Source: Candidatus Shapirobacteria bacterium CG09_land_8_20_14_0_10_38_17
GTDB taxonomy: Bacteria > Patescibacteriota > Microgenomatia > 0-14-0-10-38-17
Assembly: GCA_002774085.1 (NCBI GenBank)
Contig: PEZH01000046.1
Location: 1-5,055 of the forward strand
Direction of reading: 5' to 3'
Length of the DNA: 5,055 nt
Shown here: positions 1-4,344 of the stretch, one piece after another
Layout: every line of letters begins with the position of its first letter
Position numbering within the stretch: position 1 is the first letter of the stretch
Translations under genes and position numbers: made by a program
The notes under the pieces: model-generated
The model's database searches: none
Told to the model about the DNA's origin: nothing
Seen by the model: the letters and a program-made list of their open reading frames with translations, nothing else

Positions 1-653
1 TCACCATTAATTACCTTATCTAAATTACGCCAGCTCCTGCCCATTCTATGGTCGGTAACACGGTTTTGAGGGAAATTATAGGTGCGGATTTTTTCTGCCC
101 GTTCGCCGCTGCCCACTGCTTGCTTTCTCGCTTTATTGACTATTATCTTCTTTTTTTCTTCCTCTAATTGCCAAAGCTTATTGCGCAACATCTCTTCAGC
201 AATCTGTCGATTTTGCTCTTGGTATCGCTGTGATTGAGCAGTAACCACTATCCCTGTTGGTTTATGACGAAGACGGACTGCTGTTGCCACTTTATTCACA
301 TTCTGGCCACCATGACTGCCGGCACGAAAAGCCTCAAATTCGATATCATCAAAATTTAATCTTTGCTCTCTCTGAGAAATTTCCGGTAAAATTACTACCG
401 AAGCAGTAGAAGTATGAACTCGACCTCTTTTCTCGGTCTCCGGAATCCGTTGGACCCGATGAACACCTGCTTCACCTTCTAAAATTTCAAAAGCACCTTC
501 TCCTTTTATCCTTAAAACTCCTTCACCAACCACTTTTACCTGCCATCCCCGCTTATTGGCAAAATGCGTATACATCCGCAACAGATCTTGCTGCCAAATT
601 TTTGCTTCCTGACCGCCGGTGCCGGGACGAATTTCTAAAATTAAACTATCCAT
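1..653 (-). CDS. prfA: Peptide chain release factor 1, domain-1-less, 3' end outside window
   Basis: Cytosolic class I release factor that reads stop codons in the ribosomal A site and triggers hydrolysis of peptidyl-tRNA. The 217 visible codons begin MDSLILEIRPGTGGQEA, which matches the start of RF domain 2. The stop-recognition tripeptide is PET at residues 71-73, of the RF1 PxT type and not the RF2 SPF type, and is followed by GRVHTS. The catalytic GGQ is at 125-127 in the context AGSHGGQNVNK. GSGERAEKIRTYNFPQNRVTDHR near 191-213 is the conserved RF1 tail segment. About 100 residues of N-terminal domain 1 are absent. They cannot lie upstream, because an in-frame TAG sits in the palindrome about 45 nt away and rpmE lies just beyond. 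A roughly 14-residue loop usual between residues 40 and 50 also seems missing. The frame upstream is open for about 15 codons without another ATG, and no clear Shine-Dalgarno sequence is seen. The gene is intact in the window but cut by its left edge. PrfH is unlikely because RF1-type domain 2 is present. Confidence 0.9.
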   Translation of the reverse strand, partial: MDSLILEIRPGTGGQEAKIWQQDLLRMYTHFANKRGWQVKVVGEGVLRIKGEGAFEILEGEAGVHRVQRIPETEKRGRVHTSTASVVILPEISQREQRLNFDDIEFEAFRAGSHGGQNVNKVATAVRLRHKPTGIVVTAQSQRYQEQNRQIAEEMLRNKLWQLEEEKKKIIVNKARKQAVGSGERAEKIRTYNFPQNRVTDHRMGRSWRNLDKVING

Positions 654-680
654 TCTTATCTGGTGTTGAAAATTTAGGCT

Positions 681-706
681 ACTACGATACTACATAGTAT
701 CGTAGT
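681..706. repeat. Perfect palindrome between rpmE and prfA
   Basis: ACTACGATACTA (681-692) and TAGTATCGTAGT (695-706) are exact reverse complements around a CA centre. This would give an 11-12 bp hairpin in RNA or DNA. Five Ts follow on the plus strand (706-710), so read in that direction it resembles an intrinsic terminator, but no plus-strand gene precedes it. In the direction of transcription of rpmE and prfA the As precede the stem and no U-tract follows. It could therefore be an intercistronic processing or stability hairpin, or a dispersed palindromic repeat. It also carries the in-frame TAG that bounds the prfA reading frame upstream. Confidence 0.75.
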
Positions 707-715
707 TTTTCTATC

Positions 716-1015
716 CTATTTAGCCGCTTTGAGCATTTCCTTAAGAGATCTTGTCGAAGAGGGAAAAGCTTCTTTGCGGCGATGTAATTTTTCCTTTTGA
801 TATTGATTGGTGGCGGCAACACGTTGTTGTTCTTCAAATCTCTTTACCCGTCCACCGGTATCAACATATTTCATTTCTCCCGTGAAAAATGGATGGCAAG
901 CTGAACAAATCTCCACTTTAATTTCCGGTTTTGTCGAACCAACAAAAAAAGTATTTCCGCAGGTACAAGTTACCTTAGCCTGAGGATAATACTGAGGATG
1001 AATATTCTTTTTCAT
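716..1015 (-). CDS. rpmE: 50S ribosomal protein L31 (zinc-binding type) with C-terminal extension
   Basis: Structural protein of the large ribosomal subunit, at the central protuberance and contacting the small subunit. It is 99 aa long. The start MKKNIHPQYY is typical of L31. Cysteines at 17, 19, 37 and 40 (TCTCGN and ICSACHPFFTG) keep the zinc-binding set of the C+ form, and TGGRVKRF closes the conserved domain near residue 60. Usual L31 proteins are about 66-75 aa. Here a basic tail of about 35 residues is added, rich in Lys, Arg and Gln and probably rRNA-binding (inference). The ATG overlaps the hisS stop as ATGA, and the nearest purine-rich AAGGAAGGAA is about 20 nt upstream, so translation is probably coupled to hisS. 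An rpmE-prfA neighbourhood is known from other bacteria, such as Firmicutes. Confidence 0.95.
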   Translation of the reverse strand: MKKNIHPQYYPQAKVTCTCGNTFFVGSTKPEIKVEICSACHPFFTGEMKYVDTGGRVKRFEEQQRVAATNQYQKEKLHRRKEAFPSSTRSLKEMLKAAK

Positions 1016-2298
1016 AGGCTTATTTTACCACATTCCTTCCTTAATTGATGAACGGCGATCTTCTTCTGTTCACCGGTTTTAAAATTCCTCAGAACAACTT
1101 GGCCTTCAGCAATTTCCTTTGGCCCTAAAATCACCACCTGGGGGATTCCTTTCCGATTAGCATAGCGCAATTGATTAGCTAAAGAAACACGAAAATCAAA
1201 AAAAAGCTCTGTCGCTATATTCCAACTTCGCAGCTGCCTTGCCAATTCAATTGACTCTCTAAAACAAGCTTCATCAAAAATAGTTACCAACACTTGAGTC
1301 GGCAAATAAGACAGGGTAGGGGAGTGACCCAAGTCAGCCAACAGCGCTTCCAACACCATATCGCCGGCGGCAAGACCAACCCCGCCAATATTTCGTTTTC
1401 CCCCCACATCACGAACCAAATCCTGATAACGACCGCCACCAAACAAAGCCCTGTTAACCCCTTTTTCCCGAGTATAAGCTTCAAAAACAGTATCAGTATA
1501 ATAATCAAGTCCCCGCACTACAGTGGGATCAAACTCTACCCAATCTTTCACTCCCAAATCAACCAATGCAGAAAAAAGTTCTGTTAACCATTCCGACTCA
1601 CCAGAATAATCCCTATCTTTTAGGGCCAAATTTAAATCCCTAACTTGCAAACTACTTAAACCAACTTCTCTAAGCATCGCCATAAAACTATCTTCACTCA
1701 CCTTTCCTTTTTTATCAATCAACCGAAAAACCGCCAATCTTTTTTTAAGAGGGATGCCAATTAAATCCATTTTCCAGTTCATATATTTCCTGTCATTAAT
1801 TTTCACCACCACCTCATCAGAGTTAAAACCTAATCCTTCCAAAAATTGACAGCTTAGGGCGATAATTTCGGCATCGGCATTAACCGAATCTTCCCCTAAA
1901 ATATCCACATTCCATTGATAAAACTCCCTACCTCGACCTTTTTGCGGAGACTCATACCGAAAAAATGGACCAAAAGACCACCAACGTAAAGGGAAAATCA
2001 ACTCCTGCTCACGAGCGGCTACCATTCGCGCCAAAGTAGGGGTTAATTCGGGCCGAAGAACTAATATTTTTTTATCTCTCTTAGACAAAAAAGTAAAGCC
2101 CTGCTTTTTAATTAACTCTTCCGAAGATTTAGCGGCGTAAAGAGATAAAGACTCCACGATCGGCCCGTCATATTCTTGATAACCAAATCTTTGACAAACC
2201 TCTCGTGCTTTTTGATAAAGCCAACTACGAAAGGCCAAATCATTGGGATAAAAATCCCGCATACCGCGGCAAGGTTTTAACATTTGTTTCTTAACCAT
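1012..2298 (-). CDS. hisS: Histidyl-tRNA synthetase (HisRS, class II)
   Basis: Charges tRNA-His with histidine using ATP in the cytosol. Full length at 428 aa from the ATG at 2298. CRGMRDFYP at 10-18 opens the catalytic domain, and LRPELTPTLAR is at 81-91. Motif 2 is FRYESPQKGRGREFYQ at 113-128. The HisRS signature VRGLDYYTDTVFE at 261-273 carries the catalytic Arg262, and GGGRYQDL is at 287-294. The C-terminal anticodon-binding domain covers about 334-415, with PQVVILGPKE. Motif 3 reads GVGLAAGDMVL at 306-316, so the usual ER pair is replaced by MV. Similar GDxVL forms occur, from memory, in plant-type HisRS, so this is probably a subfamily trait. An in-frame TTG at 2304 and a GTG at 2301 could extend it by 2 and 1 codons. 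The ATG is preferred because the -10 box predicts a start at or next to it. First gene of the hisS-rpmE-prfA cluster, overlapping rpmE by 4 nt. Confidence 0.96.
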   Translation of the reverse strand: MVKKQMLKPCRGMRDFYPNDLAFRSWLYQKAREVCQRFGYQEYDGPIVESLSLYAAKSSEELIKKQGFTFLSKRDKKILVLRPELTPTLARMVAAREQELIFPLRWWSFGPFFRYESPQKGRGREFYQWNVDILGEDSVNADAEIIALSCQFLEGLGFNSDEVVVKINDRKYMNWKMDLIGIPLKKRLAVFRLIDKKGKVSEDSFMAMLREVGLSSLQVRDLNLALKDRDYSGESEWLTELFSALVDLGVKDWVEFDPTVVRGLDYYTDTVFEAYTREKGVNRALFGGGRYQDLVRDVGGKRNIGGVGLAAGDMVLEALLADLGHSPTLSYLPTQVLVTIFDEACFRESIELARQLRSWNIATELFFDFRVSLANQLRYANRKGIPQVVILGPKEIAEGQVVLRNFKTGEQKKIAVHQLRKECGKISL

Positions 2299-2306
2299 CA
2301 CCAATG

Positions 2307-2318
2307 ATTATACTATAA
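2307..2318 (-). promoter_or_regulatory. Predicted hisS promoter (-10), leaderless
   Basis: On the minus strand TATAAT lies at 2312-2307 within TTATAGTATAAT, with only eight bases before the hisS ATG. Transcription starting about 7 bases beyond the -10 box would begin at the ATG or one base before it. No good -35 hexamer is seen at 17-18 bp, where the terminator hairpin lies instead. The 11-mer TTATAGTATAA recurs in front of the gene starting at 4024. Confidence 0.6.
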
Positions 2319-2346
2319 AAAACCCAGACCTTACGGTCGGGGTTTT
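2317..2346 (-). terminator. Intrinsic terminator-like hairpin just upstream of hisS promoter
   Basis: Read on the minus strand, AAAACCC, a C/T mismatch, GACC, loop GTAA, GGTC and GGGTTTT fold into a strong stem (2346-2319) whose 3' arm runs into six Ts (2322-2317). GTAA is a GNRA tetraloop. It would stop minus-strand transcripts arriving from the 2771-3496 gene or from a promoter-like site at 2712-2741, insulating hisS. It is also partly terminator-like on the plus strand, with four Ts at 2343-2346. Confidence 0.65.
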
Positions 2347-2405
2347 GTGTTCCGCTTTGTGTCGCGCTTCGCGCGTTTATTGATATCGCTTCATCTCCAA
2401 CCTGT

Positions 2406-2453
2406 GGCTGGTCCGCCTAGCCGGCGAGGCTGGTCCGCCAGCTGGCGTACCAG
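2406..2453. repeat. 22-bp tandem duplication with GC-rich palindrome
   Basis: GGCTGGTCCGCC occurs at 2406-2417 and again at 2428-2439, each followed by a similar AGC(C/T)GGCG segment, so a 22-bp unit is present twice. The second copy forms the exact 12-bp palindrome CGCCAGCTGGCG (2436-2447), flanked by CTGGT and ACCAG. This gives a 24-bp imperfect palindrome with one mismatched pair. The core and its ACCAGAAT edge match the repeat at 4965-4985 at 19 of 21 positions by eye. Confidence 0.75.
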
Positions 2454-2478
2454 AATCCTTATTTAAATTTCTAATTTT

Positions 2479-2511
2479 TCCCGCCCATGGTGGGATCCCG
2501 CTGTGGCGGGA
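2479..2511. repeat. Two abutting GC-rich hairpins
   Basis: TCCCGCC-CAT-GGTGGGA (2479-2495) and TCCCGC-TGTG-GCGGGA (2496-2511) lie head to tail, each able to fold into a short strong stem. The outer arms TCCCGCC (2479-2485) and GGCGGGA (2505-2511) are also complementary, so one larger hairpin is an alternative fold. They share the CCCGCC...GGCGGG pattern with the palindromes at 3533-3580 and 4241-4255. Confidence 0.7.
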
Positions 2512-2534
2512 CAATTTTCGAATTTTCTAAATCT

Positions 2535-2598
2535 GATAGGACAGATAGGGAAAGATAGGACGAATAAGACAAATAAGACGGATAGGACAAATAGAATG
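2535..2598. repeat. Imperfect 9-bp tandem repeat, about 7 units
   Basis: Seven consecutive units of consensus (G/A)ATA(G/A)GACA run from 2535 to 2598: GATAGGACA, GATAGGGAAA, GATAGGACG, AATAAGACA, AATAAGACG, GATAGGACA, AATAGAATG. All but one are 9 nt. The plus strand is almost entirely purine apart from T and C at fixed positions. Because 9 is a multiple of 3 the array keeps frames open on both strands and creates spurious ORFs, with Phe-Val-Leu repeats on the minus strand. Confidence 0.8.
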
Positions 2599-2624
2599 GG
2601 ATTCTTTGTCCGTCGGTTGATGGA

Positions 2625-2683
2625 CCTCAGGGCCTGCCCCGAATTCATTTCGGGGATGACGGGAAGTCGGCAAAGCCCTCAGG
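2625..2683. repeat. Hairpin CCCCGAA/TTCGGGG with outer inverted repeat
   Basis: CCCCGAA (2637-2643) and TTCGGGG (2649-2655) form a perfect 7-bp stem around TTCAT. Farther out, CCTCAGGGC (2625-2633) and GCCCTCAGG (2675-2683) are complementary at 8 of 9 positions, so the whole block could be a nested imperfect palindrome. Neither arm is followed by a T-run, so it is not an obvious terminator. It is more like a dispersed palindromic repeat. Confidence 0.6.
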
Positions 2684-2711
2684 ATAACGAGAAGAAAGCG
2701 GGGAGCGGGAA

Positions 2712-2741
2712 TCTATAAAAAAACAAAAAAGCAATTGTCAA
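2712..2741 (-). promoter_or_regulatory. Possible sigma70-type promoter facing hisS
   Basis: On the minus strand TTGACA (2741-2736) is followed after 18 bp by TATAGA (2717-2712), the same spacing as the stronger site at 4035-4064. Transcription would begin near 2705 and run through the repeat-rich spacer toward the hairpin in front of hisS. The spacer is a T-rich run that could equally be the U-rich end of the upstream gene's transcript, although no good stem precedes it. It could be chance in AT-rich DNA. Confidence 0.35.
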
Positions 2742-2770
2742 AACGAAGCCTATTTTACTCTTCCTAATGA

Positions 2771-3496
2771 CTATTCTACAGAAGATAAAACATAAATTAA
2801 CGCCGCCTTAATGCGACTATCATTTTTGTCTCTTTCTCCTACTAAAATTACCTTATCACCCTTGACGATATCACTAAATTGAGCTTTTTTAGTCTTTTCA
2901 TTTTCTCTTTTCTCAATTGTTACTTCATCAGCAATTACCTCTAATACCGTTTGTCCTTTTTTAGGAACGAAAACAAAAACCTTCTCCTCTTTAGAAATAT
3001 CGTCAATTTCGCCAAAAAAAGACTGTTGCGCGATTGGCGCCGGAGTTTCCTGAACAACAACTCTTTTAGCCGTTAAACTACCCGGAGAAAGGCGATTAAC
3101 ATAACCCATTGCCGTTACAAAACTGCCCAATTCTAAATCATCGGCCTTAATTTTATTTCTGGAAATATCTACAAATATAGTCTCATCATCATATATAACC
3201 GTCCTCTCTTCCTTTTTAGTCTCCACTATCAAAATATTGGTTTCCAAATCGCGTGATTTTAAATTGCCGCAAAATGCCCGCTTAACCTCTAATTCGTCCG
3301 TTAAAGAGCTTTGTTTTGTGCCCTTAACAATCGCTTCCACTTCCTGTCTGATATGATCTTTTTGAGATGATTTAGTGCTCTCTTCTTGAGCCAAAACATT
3401 GCTTCCCCATAAAAGACAGTTAATCAAACCTAAAAAGGCTAAAATAAACGAGATTTTCAACCACGGCACCGTTGTTGGCTTAGAAGACTTTAACAT
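2771..3496 (-). CDS. Exported protein with two DUF5666-like repeats
   Basis: A 241-aa protein of unknown function. Residues 1-36 form a signal peptide: basic start, hydrophobic core at about 13-31, and a likely signal peptidase I site VLA|Q at 34-37. A Lys/Glu/Gln-rich linker follows. Two related beta-rich repeats then fill about 75-148 and 160-237. Each runs from FxGxI or FCGNL, through a strand such as ILIVET, to a DLxxGSFV or DIVKGDKV turn, then xxGxxxR and a final strand with an A(K/A)xVVV-like end. This order resembles DUF5666 domains, small beta-barrels found in secreted bacterial proteins. The match is by pattern only. No catalytic residues are evident. It lies 99 nt behind the anchored protein at 3596-4024, same strand, and may share its promoter, although a palindromic insert separates them. 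No convincing Shine-Dalgarno or -10 box directly precedes the ATG. Confidence 0.85.
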   Translation of the reverse strand: MLKSSKPTTVPWLKISFILAFLGLINCLLWGSNVLAQEESTKSSQKDHIRQEVEAIVKGTKQSSLTDELEVKRAFCGNLKSRDLETNILIVETKKEERTVIYDDETIFVDISRNKIKADDLELGSFVTAMGYVNRLSPGSLTAKRVVVQETPAPIAQQSFFGEIDDISKEEKVFVFVPKKGQTVLEVIADEVTIEKRENEKTKKAQFSDIVKGDKVILVGERDKNDSRIKAALIYVLSSVE

Positions 3497-3521
3497 TTAA
3501 AATTTAGTTTTAATATTTAAT

Positions 3522-3594
3522 CTTTGAGTTTTGTCCGCCAGAGGCGGACCCGCCCAAATGGGTTTTGCCCTTTTGGCGGGGAACTTTGAGTTTT
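3522..3594. mobile_element. 51-bp palindromic insert with 11-bp flanking direct repeats
   Basis: The exact direct repeat CTTTGAGTTTT lies at 3522-3532 and 3584-3594. Between them, 3533-3583 is GC-rich and palindromic: GTCCGCC-AGA-GGCGGAC (3533-3549), then a longer hairpin whose outer arms are CCCGCC (3549-3554) and GGCGGG (3575-3580), with inner AAA/TTT and GGG/CCC pairs. GC-rich palindromic sequence inside an AT-rich spacer, bounded by a perfect short duplication, is the layout expected of a small non-autonomous element (MITE or REP-like) with a target-site duplication. No transposase is in the window. A duplication arising by replication slippage is the main alternative. Confidence 0.5.
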
Positions 3595-3595
3595 T

Positions 3596-4024
3596 TTATA
3601 TCTCTGCTGTCGAATAAACTAAAGTTATTATTTCTTCTTTATTATTACCTTCCTCGTCATAGACAGTTACCTTAACTTCATTTGCTCCTCCCCTTAAGAT
3701 AATTGTACTCTCAAAATTACCCTTATCATCTGCTTCCACGATACTTTCGCCTTCAGGATATATTAGCACAATTACCGCCTGGGGGAGAGTTTCCCCCTTC
3801 AATTTTACTGATGCGGTGTCAACAATACTCTCATCCTCAGGTTCGCTTATTTTTAAGGGGATTTCTTTTAACAAAAATTCTGTCGGAGAAGGAGCTGAAG
3901 AAACTTCTGAAGACTGATTGGCGGTATCAATCTTAGAAGATTTAGTTGTCCACCAAATACCACCGGTAATCAACAAGCCCAAAACAAAACCTAAAACTAT
4001 TGCTATCGCTACTTCTCTGCGCAT
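3596..4024 (-). CDS. Membrane-anchored protein with one Ig-like (glucodextranase-B-like) domain
   Basis: A 142-aa protein of unknown role on the outer face of the cytoplasmic membrane. After MRRE, residues 5-25 form one hydrophobic membrane segment rich in Val, Leu, Ile and Gly, ending in WW. There is no signal peptidase site or lipobox, so it is probably an uncleaved anchor. Residues 28-50 are a Ser/Thr/Pro-rich linker. Residues 57-137 look like one beta-sandwich domain: LKISEPEDESIVDTASVKL at the start, a GE-T-LPQAVIVLIY strand pair, then DDKGNFESTIILRGGANEVKV and VYDEEGNNKEEIITLVY. This order, with (A/D)xxGxF near residue 99-104 and GxNEVxVTVYDxxGN near 113-127, is typical of glucodextranase-B-like and other bacterial Ig-like domains. 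Such domains usually mediate binding or act as spacers. Upstream gene of a probable two-gene unit with 2771-3496. It has a well-formed promoter and essentially no leader. Confidence 0.85.
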   Translation of the reverse strand: MRREVAIAIVLGFVLGLLITGGIWWTTKSSKIDTANQSSEVSSAPSPTEFLLKEIPLKISEPEDESIVDTASVKLKGETLPQAVIVLIYPEGESIVEADDKGNFESTIILRGGANEVKVTVYDEEGNNKEEIITLVYSTAEI

Positions 4025-4034
4025 ACTTTTTTAT

Positions 4035-4064
4035 ACTATAACCTGTTTAACCCACTATTGTCAA
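4035..4064 (-). promoter_or_regulatory. Sigma70-type promoter for the 3596-4024 gene
   Basis: On the minus strand the consensus TTGACA (4064-4059) is followed after 18 bp by TATAGT (4040-4035). The ATG at 4024 is 10 bases past that hexamer, so the predicted leader is about 3 nt or none. An overlapping TATAAA (4035-4030) gives a similar result. No Shine-Dalgarno sequence is possible in so short a leader. The 11-mer TTATAGTATAA (4041-4031) also occurs in front of hisS. Confidence 0.75.
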
Positions 4065-4081
4065 TAAGAAAAAACTCAATA

Positions 4082-4142
4082 GAAATTAAGAAATTCGTTA
4101 GTTTTGCTCGCTGAAATTAGGAAATTTGTTCGCTACGCTCAC
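4082..4142. repeat. About 30-bp imperfect tandem duplication
   Basis: Two adjacent units, 4082-4112 and 4113-4142, both begin GAAATTA(A/G)GAAATT, continue with a GTT(A/C)G-like centre and end in GCTC. They differ at several positions and by one base in length. The second contains TTCGCTACGCTCACGAA, which can form a weak hairpin. No coding or regulatory role is apparent. Confidence 0.6.
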
Positions 4143-4149
4143 GAAATAA

Positions 4150-4210
4150 ATAGAAATATAGAGAAGAGATATTAAAAGAGATATAGAAATATAGACATAT
4201 AGAAATATAG
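4150..4210. repeat. AT-rich repeats of ATAGAAATATAG
   Basis: ATAGAAATATAG occurs three times, at 4150-4161, 4183-4194 and 4199-4210, within a purine-biased AT-rich stretch with further degenerate copies such as GAGATATTA and GATATAGAAA. The last two copies are 16 bp apart. It lies in the divergent spacer and could affect DNA curvature, but nothing shows a function. Confidence 0.6.
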
Positions 4211-4240
4211 ATAAGAAAGATATTGGATAAGAGAAATTAT

Positions 4241-4266
4241 CCCGCCATTGGCGGGCCAGCTGGCGG
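4241..4266. repeat. GC-rich palindrome pair
   Basis: CCCGCC-ATT-GGCGGG (4241-4255) is a perfect 6-bp stem, followed at once by the palindrome GCCAGCTGGC (4255-4264). It is an island of G and C in an AT-rich spacer. AAGATATTG occurs on both sides (4217-4225 and 4277-4285), but not directly at the edges. The sequence is related to the spacer repeats at 2436-2453, 2479-2511, 3533-3580 and 4965-4985. Confidence 0.7.
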
Positions 4267-4328
4267 ATTAAGTTTTAAGATATTGTTTTTAGCTTTTAGA
4301 TTTTAATTTTTATTTTGACAACGGGTGA

Positions 4329-4337
4329 TGATATAAT
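4329..4337 (+). promoter_or_regulatory. Extended -10 promoter of the 4345-4938 gene, leaderless
   Basis: TGATATAAT (4329-4337) is a perfect extended -10 element, TG-n-TATAAT. Seven bases separate it from the ATG at 4345, so transcription is predicted to begin at the A of the start codon. A TTGACA at 4315-4320 is only 11 bp from the -10 box, too close to act as its -35. Extended -10 promoters can work without one. Confidence 0.65.
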
Positions 4338-4344
4338 AAAAGAA

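Larger units (their letters stand above)
2347..2770. other. Gene-free, repeat-rich spacer
   Basis: About 420 bp with no credible coding sequence. The only long open frames are low-complexity products of tandem repeats. From left to right it holds a small CGCGC-TTC-GCGCG hairpin (2363-2375), a duplicated 22-bp GC-rich unit, two abutting hairpins, a 9-bp-period tandem array, a CCCCGAA/TTCGGGG hairpin, and an A/T-rich stretch with a promoter-like pair facing left. No tRNA, rRNA or recognisable riboswitch was seen. Confidence 0.7.

Noticed and set aside
1..653. Identity as PrfH or an ArfB-type rescue factor
   Set aside because: ArfB and PrfH lack an RF1-type domain 2. Here domain 2 with GTGGQEA and the PxT stop-recognition motif is present, so RF1 fits better.
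1284..1587. Open frames inside hisS on both strands
   Set aside because: They lie wholly within the well-supported HisRS gene in other frames and show no protein-like pattern.
2463..2718. Open frames on both strands (2463-2648 minus, 2503-2718 plus)
   Set aside because: They arise from the 9-bp tandem repeat, which keeps frames open. The translations are low complexity (Phe-Val-Leu or Thr-Asn-Lys runs), with no start signals or domain-like sequence.
2305..2770. T-box or other riboswitch upstream of hisS
   Set aside because: No T-box consensus or specifier loop was recognised, and the predicted hisS transcript has no leader to contain one.
3388..3420. Lipoprotein signal in the exported protein (LINC at residues 24-27)
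   Set aside because: Asn before Cys does not fit a lipobox, and the hydrophobic core continues past it to a better signal peptidase I site at VLA|Q.
3703..3936. Plus-strand open frame of 77 codons
   Set aside because: It is the antisense shadow of the anchored Ig-like protein gene at 3596-4024.
4315..4344. TTG start giving ten extra residues on the MBL-fold protein, and the same TTGACA as a -35 box
   Set aside because: The extra residues precede the family's first strand and contain the extended -10 promoter, so they would not be in the mRNA. TTGACA is 11 bp from TATAAT, too short for a -35/-10 pair.
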